Below are positions 16,102 through 23,223 of a DNA stretch of 30,995 nucleotides, in pieces (position 1 is the stretch's first letter; each line of letters starts with the position of its first letter). The notes beneath the pieces are model-generated. The model was given only the letters and a program-made list of their open reading frames with translations. It was not told the DNA's origin and did not search any database. Both the position numbers and the translations under genes were made by a program. The stretch is from CAYRTV01 sp964505785 (lineage in GTDB: Bacteria; Acidobacteriota; Aminicenantia; Aminicenantales; Aminicenantaceae), in NCBI GenBank assembly GCA_964505785.1, contig CAZDJZ010000026.1, positions 1 through 30,995 on the forward strand, read 5' to 3'.

Positions 16102-16181
16102 ATTCATGCTGTGCTGGCTGGGCATGGTCCGACCCTCTATTACCCCCTTTAGTAATATTCCCCCCACAGCCAGCTTTTTTT
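16102..16181 (+). ncRNA. Candidate small RNA with branched fold and C-rich loops
   Basis: About 80 nt between an extended -10 (16087-16095) and T7 (16175-16181). An 8-bp stem, GCTGGCTG (16113-16120) with CAGCCAGC (16167-16174), closes a structure with an inner hairpin ATTAC/GTAAT around 16138-16155. A possible GGG/CCC hairpin lies at 16120-16134. Single-stranded runs CCCCC and CCCCCC could pair with GGAGG-type ribosome sites. The T7 overlaps the stop codon of the response regulator on the other strand. A 31-codon frame from ATG 16106 exists but has no SD. No known RNA family was recognised. Confidence 0.45.
16167..16181 (+). terminator. 3' arm and T7 tract of a possible intrinsic terminator
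   Basis: CAGCCAGC followed directly by seven T, pairing with GCTGGCTG 46 nt upstream. The enclosed region is long for a simple terminator but folds itself. It works only for plus-strand transcription, where no protein gene precedes it, and so supports a short RNA. Confidence 0.4.
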
Positions 16182-16863
16182 ATTCCCGGCTGAATTTATA
16201 GCCGACCCCGCGGATTCCTATGATATACCGGGGCGAAGACGGGTCATCCTCCAATTTTTTTCTCAGGCTGGAGACATGCTTATCCACGGTGCGGGGATTT
16301 ATATATATATCACGGCCCCATACGGCATCTAAAATGTCATCGCGACTGACCACTTCCCCTCTATGGGTTATCAGATAGCGCAGCAGGTCGTATTCAAGGC
16401 TGGTCAGATAGACTGCCCGGCCTGATTTTTTCATTTCATATTTTTTAAAGTCCACCTCAACGTCTCCGAAGCGTATTTTCTCCGGGGCTGAGCTGTTCAA
16501 GTCGGACCGGCGTAACAGGGCCTTAACCCGCGCCTGCAATTCCCGCGGGGAGAAGGGCTTGGTTACGTAATCATCCGCTCCCAGTTCCAGCCCCAGGACT
16601 TTATCGATTTCCTGCGATTTGGCTGTCAGCATAAGAATGGGGGTTGGGAGGCCGCCGGCACGGAGTTTCTTGCAAATTTCATACCCGTCCATCCCCGGCA
16701 GCATGATATCCAGAATGATAAGATCGTATGTATTCTTTTCTGCCAGAGACACTCCTTTGAGCCCGTCCATCGCCGTCTCCACTTGATAGCCCTCATAGGT
16801 CAAATCATCCTCCAAAGCCATCAAAATGCTCTCTTCATCTTCGATCACAAGGATTTTTTTCAT
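16180..16863 (-). CDS. OmpR/PhoB-family response regulator
   Basis: A 227-aa protein from ATG 16863. The frame could open 11 codons earlier, but this ATG has an SD (AAGGA, 6 nt spacer) and starts with the canonical MKKILVIEDEE. The receiver domain (1-120) has the acidic pair E8/D9, phospho-acceptor D52 in ILDIMLPG, T80 and K102 (TKPF). The winged-helix DNA-binding domain (130-225) includes LTSLEYDLLRYL and RTVDKHVSSLRKKLE and ends GVGYKF. Its start overlaps the stop of the sensor kinase (ATGA), marking the pair as cognate. It is the last gene of the six-gene minus-strand run. Targets are unknown. Confidence 0.95.
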   Translation of the reverse strand: MKKILVIEDEESILMALEDDLTYEGYQVETAMDGLKGVSLAEKNTYDLIILDIMLPGMDGYEICKKLRAGGLPTPILMLTAKSQEIDKVLGLELGADDYVTKPFSPRELQARVKALLRRSDLNSSAPEKIRFGDVEVDFKKYEMKKSGRAVYLTSLEYDLLRYLITHRGEVVSRDDILDAVWGRDIYINPRTVDKHVSSLRKKLEDDPSSPRYIIGIRGVGYKFSRE

Positions 16864-18923
16864 GCCTGTTCCTTTTTGTTTTTCAGAGGCACCCATAAGG
16901 TGAAAGTGCTGCCTTCACCCGGCGAGCTGTTCACTTCGATCCGGCCTTTATGGGCCGCCATAATTTGTTTGACCAGGGTCAATCCCAGGCCTGAACCTTT
17001 AACCTGGCGGGTCAGCTCCCGCCCGCCACGGTAAAACCGTTCAAAAATGTGCTTCTGTTCGGCGGGCGATATTCCTTCCCCGAAATCCTGAACGGAAACA
17101 GCGAGATGCCCGTCACGCTTCCCTGCCCGGATGACAGCCCGGTTAGCAGAACCGGAATATTTAACGGCGTTGTCTATGAGGTTATTGACCGCCTGACGGA
17201 AACTGTCACGGTCAATTGAAACCTCCGGAAGATCCGGCACGACATCCAGAGCAATGGTGAAATTGTCCGAGCGAAGCCGCTCCCGGAATCCGGCCGCGAT
17301 ATCGCGCAAAAGGTTTCCTATATTGGTTTTTTCATACACGAACCGTTTTCGGCCTTCTTCCAATCGGGAAAAATTCAGCACATTTTCCGTGAGCAGAGAC
17401 AGCCTTTCACTCTCTTTTAATAGGACATCATAGTATTTTTGTTTTCTTTCCTCAGATGGAACCCGTCCGGCATGCAGCATTTCGGCAAGCTGCCGGATGG
17501 ACGTCAGGGGGCTTTTAAATTCATGAGAGACCGTGGACACAAAGTTTGACTTCATGCGGGCCAATTCCATTTCCCGGTTAAGGAGACGGGTTGTCAGCAC
17601 CAGGCCGAAGGCCAAAATTCCCCCAATGAGCAAGAACATATAAAAATGAATGCCGCCTTGATTGGCGACGAATGATTCAACCATGGACGGATTTTTCCTG
17701 TAAATCAGCAGATTCCACCCGGGGAAAACATCGAATCCTGATTCGAACGCCGGCTCTCCGGAAGGAAAGGATTCCGGCCGAAGAATAAACCGCCCCTGAT
17801 GGTCCCGCACCGCCCATTTAATATCCTTTCCGAGAATGCGGCTCTTGACGGCTGGAATTATCACGTCTGCATACAGGCGTTGCTGGTCATATATGATCCC
17901 GGTTCCTTTAAACAAACTGACTAAATAGATACATTCGGCGGAATGAATCGTTATCCTTTTGTTAGGAATGCCTTCCTCATTGTATGAAGAAAGAACAGGA
18001 GGCGCCGCCTGCTGAAATACAAGCAAGCGTTCAGCGCGGGAAATTAGATTATTTTCGCGGATTTTCAATTGCCGGAAGACCGTTTCTTCTTTTTCAAATG
18101 GCCCCCGGTTTAAAATGCCCAGGATTGAAGCTTGAATACCGGCGGACAGGGTTTCAAATCCCGCCCGCGTCAACCGCCACTGCGGGTGCAGCAGCCTTTC
18201 ATACACTTCCAGATACTCATGCAGGGCCTGCTTATAAGATTTCTTTTGAACAAAAATATCGCCCCGTTCCCGCAAAGCGGCAAAACCGAGGGGAATCCCC
18301 AAGGATGTGAAAAAGCCATTGTGTTTGTCAGCAATCTCAGTATAAAGAGCTGCGGATTCGACGGTCTGGCCGGATTTTCTCAGAGTCCGTGCGGCTGCGC
18401 TTAGACACCTCCCTTTCGTTTCCGGAGACTTAGCCCGTTGAAAAGCCTCCCGGTACACGGCGCCGGCTTCAGAGAAATTATTATCTTGAAATTCCAGCTT
18501 TTCGGCTGAATTCAAGAGAAAGAACAAAGGGGTCCCCGCCTCAGGGCTGTAATCCTCGGAATCTGCAGGCCGGCCGAATGGAAGATCCGCCGCCGGGAAC
18601 ATTATCCCGGCCCCCTCTTTAAAAAAGAAAATTTCTTCCACTGCGGGATGGGAATTCTTAAGGCCTGTCCATTCCGAAATCGACACCTCCGCCTGGTCCA
18701 GATACGTCCGGAAGGTTTTCTCAACCCGAGAAAGCGCTGTATCGGCGTCCTCGGCCACGGCATGGACAAGACGCCGGTTTTCCTGTTGCCGCTGCTTCTC
18801 CATCAAGGCGCGGTCATTCTGAATGCCCCGGTATGCTAAAAAACCCATAATACCACTGGGAATAACAATGCCGGCGAAAAAAAGAAGAAAAATGCGGATT
18901 CGTTTGACCGTTTCTTTATTCAT
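16860..18923 (-). CDS. Sensor histidine kinase with a large extracytoplasmic TPR-like sensor region
   Basis: A 687-aa protein. Membrane segment 1 is at about 11-32 and segment 2 at about 425-447, so about 390 residues lie outside the cytoplasm. Within that part, 135-250 is built of helical pairs like TPRs (SEAGAVYREAFQRA, KQALHEYLEVYERL); 320-410 may be a PAS/Cache-like fold. The cytoplasmic part has HisKA with His467 (VSHEFKSPLTS), N-box DNAVKYS (584-590), DFGEGIS (613), FERFYRG and GSGLGLTL. Autophosphorylation at His467 and transfer to Asp52 of the next gene product are expected. Both ends overlap neighbours by 4 nt (ATGA). The stimulus is unknown, but the gene upstream encodes an extracytoplasmic propeller protein, a plausible ligand sensor. 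Confidence 0.93.
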   Translation of the reverse strand: MNKETVKRIRIFLLFFAGIVIPSGIMGFLAYRGIQNDRALMEKQRQQENRRLVHAVAEDADTALSRVEKTFRTYLDQAEVSISEWTGLKNSHPAVEEIFFFKEGAGIMFPAADLPFGRPADSEDYSPEAGTPLFFLLNSAEKLEFQDNNFSEAGAVYREAFQRAKSPETKGRCLSAAARTLRKSGQTVESAALYTEIADKHNGFFTSLGIPLGFAALRERGDIFVQKKSYKQALHEYLEVYERLLHPQWRLTRAGFETLSAGIQASILGILNRGPFEKEETVFRQLKIRENNLISRAERLLVFQQAAPPVLSSYNEEGIPNKRITIHSAECIYLVSLFKGTGIIYDQQRLYADVIIPAVKSRILGKDIKWAVRDHQGRFILRPESFPSGEPAFESGFDVFPGWNLLIYRKNPSMVESFVANQGGIHFYMFLLIGGILAFGLVLTTRLLNREMELARMKSNFVSTVSHEFKSPLTSIRQLAEMLHAGRVPSEERKQKYYDVLLKESERLSLLTENVLNFSRLEEGRKRFVYEKTNIGNLLRDIAAGFRERLRSDNFTIALDVVPDLPEVSIDRDSFRQAVNNLIDNAVKYSGSANRAVIRAGKRDGHLAVSVQDFGEGISPAEQKHIFERFYRGGRELTRQVKGSGLGLTLVKQIMAAHKGRIEVNSSPGEGSTFTLWVPLKNKKEQA

Positions 18924-20842
18924 TTCACACCATTTTGGGTGAAAAGATTTTTCATTTTGCGGACTTCGGAATTTTTCAACGGCCGCAGCCGTACATAATC
19001 GTAGTCCGCATACGTCAGCGCGGGTACATACCAGCTTGTTCCGGCAAATGAAAGCCTTTGAACCGTTCCCAGCAATTGCGAAGGGACTTCGGCCGTCAAG
19101 ACTGTTTTGTATTCGTCATCCTCCAGAGCGGCATCCACCCGAATAAGGTGATCCACCCGATATATCCGGAAACGGCAGGTCAAATTATAGCCATGATCCG
19201 TATCAGCCTCCTTGAGAAGCCATGCCGGGTCTGTCAGATCTTTAGAGTAGCGTTTAACCGACACGAGGAGCTGATTACTGCCCAGCATCCGGCTGATTTG
19301 GATATTCGGGCCGGCATTGTCATCCGGGTTCAGGAAAACAGTCGAATATATGGACCGGGAATTCATCCCGGGCACTGAAGAATAACTGACTTTGAATTCA
19401 AGCAGCCATTGTTCTCCTGCAAACGGCCGCGAGATTTCTAAGGCCGGGTAGTACCAATACCAATAGGGATCAAATACCGGCAGGTATTGAGAGCCCGACC
19501 CTAAAATCGTGATCTGTCCCGGATAATAGCGCAGACTGCCGGGATTATGCTTTAACGAGAATCGACCGAAATCATCATAACCATATACATTAGGCTGGTC
19601 CCATTCAAAAACCGACCAGGCTTCGTCTAAAACCGGCCCGGAAAAATCCTCTTCAAACGATGCAGGTGCCGGGCGATTAAATTCCGGAGGCGTGGTGCGG
19701 ACGGATGATTCCGTATGATCGACTCCGGTCATTTTCAACAACTCCTGAATGATATCCGTATGGACAAGCCGGGGTTTACCCGCGGGTTTTCCTGCAGACA
19801 CGGGAACCGCCCACAAGTCAAAGCGGTTGCGGCGGTTGTAACGGTAAAGCAGATGTCTTCCGTCTTCCGACCATCGCGGGCTATCAAAACTCATTTTTGA
19901 GGCTGCGCCGGTTGTAACTTGAATTTTCCGGCCGCTCTCTAATAAATGAACATAGACATGGCGCCTTCCGTCATCCAGCAGATCATACGCGATGGCTTCA
20001 CCTTCGGGGGAAAACTTCATCCCCCGGCTGTAGAGTCCGAGATCGAGAATTTTCCGCCTGGTTCCGTCTAAAGAAATAAGATGCAATTCTTCTTTAGTTA
20101 TTTCTGGTGTTGCAAAAATAACATGGCATAAGATTTGACCGTTATCAGGAGACCAATCTTGAGGATACAGCTTCTCATTTTTCCCCGCATATGCCAGTTT
20201 TTTTTCTTTGGTTCGAATATCAATTATATAGAGCGCAAGTTCGTTCCAGCCCCGGTATTGACTGCAGGCGACAAAAAAGCCGTCACGCGACCAAACAGGG
20301 TGAAAATAAAATGTTTTGTCTTTAAATCCGTTTATATCCGTAAGTGTCCGGATCTGTCCTGTTTCCCGGTTCCTCAAACACAGATTTCCTGTGGACCAAT
20401 CCGTATACGCCAGCCAGCGGCCGTCATAGGAAATCGAGGTCATAGGATCAGGGGGATTCCGCTCAAAATAATACCGGACCAAGGGATTGATTTCGGGCAG
20501 AGGATGTTTTTTCAGTTTTTCTTCCGCTAAGGCCACCCATTGAAATTGCCGGAGATAATCGGTGACCACTTTACGGAAAGCGTTGCCGGCCCGGGAATCC
20601 CCCAATTTTTCAAAACATATCGCGATGCGGTATTGCGCCTGGGCTGCTGTTTCTCTGTCTTGGGGATAACGATCGATGATGTCCCGGTAAATCCGTATGG
20701 CGGCTTCCAAATCACCGCGGATGTCTTCTTGATAACACCCTTGATGCAGCAAATGGCGGGAAGTTTCCTGGAAAGCGGGGGAAGAATAAACGGCGAATAC
20801 ACCGAGGCAGAATATAAGCCACAGAAAATGTTTTATCTGCAT
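18920..20842 (-). CDS. Extracytoplasmic TPR, TolB-like beta-propeller and lectin-like domain protein
   Basis: About 640 aa. The frame permits a TTG at 20845 immediately before ATG 20842; the ATG is chosen. After a signal peptide (MQIKHFLWLIFCLGVFAVYSS), residues 30-110 hold a TPR/YbgF-like unit (QGCYQEDIRGDLEAAIRIYRD). Residues 130-370 hold PD40/TolB-like propeller blades (ISYDGRWLAYTDW, MKFSPEGEAIAYDL, PRWSEDGRHLLYRY). The last about 220 residues resemble a laminin-G/concanavalin-like beta sandwich starting at FEEDFSGPVLDEAWSVFEWD. It overlaps the sensor kinase start by 4 nt and follows the SH3b barrel gene by about 55 nt. A likely role is a periplasmic binding or sensing partner of the kinase; this is inference from the operon. 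Confidence 0.85.
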   Translation of the reverse strand: MQIKHFLWLIFCLGVFAVYSSPAFQETSRHLLHQGCYQEDIRGDLEAAIRIYRDIIDRYPQDRETAAQAQYRIAICFEKLGDSRAGNAFRKVVTDYLRQFQWVALAEEKLKKHPLPEINPLVRYYFERNPPDPMTSISYDGRWLAYTDWSTGNLCLRNRETGQIRTLTDINGFKDKTFYFHPVWSRDGFFVACSQYRGWNELALYIIDIRTKEKKLAYAGKNEKLYPQDWSPDNGQILCHVIFATPEITKEELHLISLDGTRRKILDLGLYSRGMKFSPEGEAIAYDLLDDGRRHVYVHLLESGRKIQVTTGAASKMSFDSPRWSEDGRHLLYRYNRRNRFDLWAVPVSAGKPAGKPRLVHTDIIQELLKMTGVDHTESSVRTTPPEFNRPAPASFEEDFSGPVLDEAWSVFEWDQPNVYGYDDFGRFSLKHNPGSLRYYPGQITILGSGSQYLPVFDPYWYWYYPALEISRPFAGEQWLLEFKVSYSSVPGMNSRSIYSTVFLNPDDNAGPNIQISRMLGSNQLLVSVKRYSKDLTDPAWLLKEADTDHGYNLTCRFRIYRVDHLIRVDAALEDDEYKTVLTAEVPSQLLGTVQRLSFAGTSWYVPALTYADYDYVRLRPLKNSEVRKMKNLFTQNGVK

Positions 20843-20898
20843 CAACAGTACTCATTACACAATAGAGAAAATATTGAGTCAAGTGCGTGAAAAAATCT

Positions 20899-21879
20899 TC
20901 AATCCAAAAAATAGCCAATGCCGATATTAAGGAATATTCCATGCGCTGAAAATTCCCGTATTCTATAAGCAGGATAAAAATCGGCATCTTCCCAAGAATA
21001 ATCGCCGAAAGCACCCATATAACCGGCACTGCCGAAAAAGTACAAGGATTTCCCCGGCTCTTCGTTGGTTGCTCCGATTTCAGCAATGATGCCAAACGGA
21101 GAATTATAACTCACGTAATAATCACGGTCATCCTGTTCCCAATCCAAATTAGCGCCTAAGAAAACCACCGGCCCCGCACCGGCGAATATCCGAAATGAAT
21201 CACCGGGGAAGAGATACTTGATTTCGGCGCTGAGCGGGATCCGGCTGAAGTATACTTTCCCATTGCTCAGTGATTCACCTGATGACTGATAATTTACGCC
21301 CAGCTCAAACATCAGTGAGTTTAAAAAACGGTAGCCTACGGCAACCCGCAGCGCTGCCCCTCCGCCAGGGAAAAAATTAACATCACCGACTGCTTCTCCA
21401 TCCTCGTATTTGGTCCCCGCCTTTATCTTTGAAAATCCGATACCGAAACCGAAATTACCATTAATGTACAGACGGTTGGGTTTAGATACCGCCTGTTGCG
21501 GGGGCATCCGTTCGGGAGGCCGGCGGGGCACAGCCCGCGGCCGTTCAATTCTTCTTTCAGGTTCTTTTTTTTCATCCGTCTCAGCTGCATCAGCCTGTAT
21601 CTTCACGAATGATTGATGAATATACCCCATGCGGCTATACCCTTCATCCCCGGCTGGAATTTGAACGGTATACCAGTCTCCCCTTTTCTCCGAAGCTGTC
21701 AATATTTTCCCCGCTGCAAGCGTTTCAATAACGGGTGATTCCGCGGAGGGATCCAGCCGGACCGGTGCTTCCTCGGCAGTAACCGTAATCGTTATCTCAT
21801 CTGAGCACAAAGCCCGGGAAAAACCCCATCCTGCCTGCAGCAGAAAAAGCAATAAAAAGGCTATCATGATTTTTCGCAT
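20899..21879 (-). CDS. SH3b domain fused to an outer-membrane beta-barrel (paralogue 1)
   Basis: A 326-aa protein with a signal peptide (MRKIMIAFLLLFLLQAGWGF...). A bacterial SH3 domain at about 28-95 (EEAPVRLDPSAESPVIETL, GDWYTVQIP, GYIHQSFV) is followed by a Pro/Arg-rich linker (100-135). A Gly- and aromatic-rich region from about 137 to the end alternates like a small beta-barrel (YINGNFGFGIGFSK, GYRFLNSLMFELGVNYQSSG) and finishes GIFLNIGIGYFLD. SH3b domains often bind peptidoglycan or its peptides, so the protein may link wall and outer membrane. A good SD (AAAGGGGA) precedes ATG 21879. It lies 24 nt after the related SH3b barrel gene. Confidence 0.83.
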   Translation of the reverse strand: MRKIMIAFLLLFLLQAGWGFSRALCSDEITITVTAEEAPVRLDPSAESPVIETLAAGKILTASEKRGDWYTVQIPAGDEGYSRMGYIHQSFVKIQADAAETDEKKEPERRIERPRAVPRRPPERMPPQQAVSKPNRLYINGNFGFGIGFSKIKAGTKYEDGEAVGDVNFFPGGGAALRVAVGYRFLNSLMFELGVNYQSSGESLSNGKVYFSRIPLSAEIKYLFPGDSFRIFAGAGPVVFLGANLDWEQDDRDYYVSYNSPFGIIAEIGATNEEPGKSLYFFGSAGYMGAFGDYSWEDADFYPAYRIREFSAHGIFLNIGIGYFLD

Positions 21880-21903
21880 AATGGTCCCCTTTCATGTTAG
21901 TGA

Positions 21904-23139
21904 TTAAAAACCGATCGTGATGCCGCCCTGGATCTTAAAGAAAGAAGGATTGATCTCCAGGCTTTCGATCTGAGCGGCGATTTCTGCGGCTTGGTCTGCG
22001 GAAACATCCATGTAGTAACTGGTATTGTTGATTAAATCATACCGGCCTCCGCTGCCCACCCAGTCCTGAGTGACCGCGGATTTTATAAAATATATTCCGT
22101 TGATCGTGAGGCCGATATTTCTGGTAAACATTAGATTCAGTCCGCCTCCGATGTTGAATCCAACGCCGCTGAGGTCAGCTTCCGCATTGACCGGCACTTC
22201 AAAATAATCGATATACTGCCATTCATAATCGTCACTGAAAAATGAGACGCCGTATCCTCTTGCGGTGCTGATATCAGAGCTTCCCGAAAAATAGGAGACG
22301 CCTCCGCTGAAAAACGGCTGAAACATCGGGCTTTGCTGGAGCAGATATATCAGGTTGAAGCTGAAGGTAGACATAGTAAGATTTCCGTTTACACCCCATT
22401 CGCTTTCCATGTCGTAAGGCCCCCGGCCCGATGACCAGGTCCAGGTTTGACTCCAGCTGCTGATATCATTCTTAATTTCTTCTTTCCCGTTGATATCGGC
22501 CCGTACTTGAATACCAAGCCCGCCGAAAAATAGATAATGAAAAGCAGCTCCGAATCCGGCTGGTGAACCGATAGAATGGTTGATGGTGCCGCTTTCATTC
22601 ACTTCATCCAGAGAATAGTAATCCCAGTTCTCTGAATAGGAGCTGGATCCATCAAGAAAGTTTCCCGAGGTGATGCCTCCCATCAAAGATAATCCCGCTT
22701 TAGGATAAACCGGCCCGGCGGTTTGCTGTTCTTCAACCGGCGGCTCCGGTTCACGCTGCTCTTGAACCTGTTCCCCTGCTATTGTTTTTGTTTTAGTCTC
22801 AGGTTTTTCTTTTGTCTCTGTTGTTTTCCGGGCGGTTTCCTCCTCTTCCGTTTCTGTCATCTCCTGAACATACATTTCATGGATAAATCCTGTGACCTCG
22901 ATTCCCATTTGAGTTTTCACCTTGACCTCATACCAAGGAAGGTCTTTTCTCACGACTTCCAGCACGCTGCCCAGAGGGGGCGAGCTGATCACCTGGCTGC
23001 CGACATTCTCTTCAGCACGGACACTGGCATTTTCAACCGTAACCCTGATTTTAAGGTTTTGTGCAACCATGCTTCCGGCGGTTAACATAAAAAGAAGCGG
23101 CAAACCCCATACCCATTTCCGATGGTTCCGATAACTCAT
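21904..23139 (-). CDS. SH3b domain fused to an outer-membrane beta-barrel (paralogue 2)
   Basis: A 411-aa protein. The frame opens 18 codons earlier, but ATG 23139 has a near-perfect SD (AAAGGAGG, 5-nt spacer) and leads straight into a signal peptide (MSYRNHRKWVWGLPLLFMLT...VAQ). An SH3b domain covers about 28-92 (VENASVRAEENVGSQVIS, LPWYEVKV, GFIHEMYVQEM). A Glu/Lys/Thr-rich linker covers about 92-145. A beta-barrel follows (AGLSLMGGITSGNFLDGSS, FNIGGGLNLMFTRNIGLTIN) and ends FFKIQGGITIGF, with the terminal Phe usual for BamA-folded barrels. The domain order matches the next gene, so the two are paralogues. It lies 82 nt after the Ser/Thr kinase gene. Confidence 0.83.
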   Translation of the reverse strand: MSYRNHRKWVWGLPLLFMLTAGSMVAQNLKIRVTVENASVRAEENVGSQVISSPPLGSVLEVVRKDLPWYEVKVKTQMGIEVTGFIHEMYVQEMTETEEEETARKTTETKEKPETKTKTIAGEQVQEQREPEPPVEEQQTAGPVYPKAGLSLMGGITSGNFLDGSSSYSENWDYYSLDEVNESGTINHSIGSPAGFGAAFHYLFFGGLGIQVRADINGKEEIKNDISSWSQTWTWSSGRGPYDMESEWGVNGNLTMSTFSFNLIYLLQQSPMFQPFFSGGVSYFSGSSDISTARGYGVSFFSDDYEWQYIDYFEVPVNAEADLSGVGFNIGGGLNLMFTRNIGLTINGIYFIKSAVTQDWVGSGGRYDLINNTSYYMDVSADQAAEIAAQIESLEINPSFFKIQGGITIGF

Positions 23140-23195
23140 TTTTCCTCCTTTAGTCCGAAAATGACCCCCGCGTGACAAAGACGCCATTTTCATTT

Positions 23196-23223
23196 AACGC
23201 AGACGGCAAAGCCGCCAAGCGTT
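23196..23223. repeat. Small hairpin at the end of the kinase gene
   Basis: AACGC (23196-23200) pairs with GCGTT (23219-23223), and an inner CGGC-AAA-GCCG hairpin sits at 23204-23214. It overlaps the kinase stop codon. It has no T run, so it is more likely an mRNA-processing or stability hairpin, or a dispersed repeat scrap, than an intrinsic terminator. Confidence 0.35.

Noticed and set aside
16106..16201. 31-codon plus-strand frame starting MLCWLGMVRP
   Set aside because: It has no SD, falls within the structured candidate RNA and runs into the regulator's antisense strand; a leader-peptide role cannot be excluded but is not supported.
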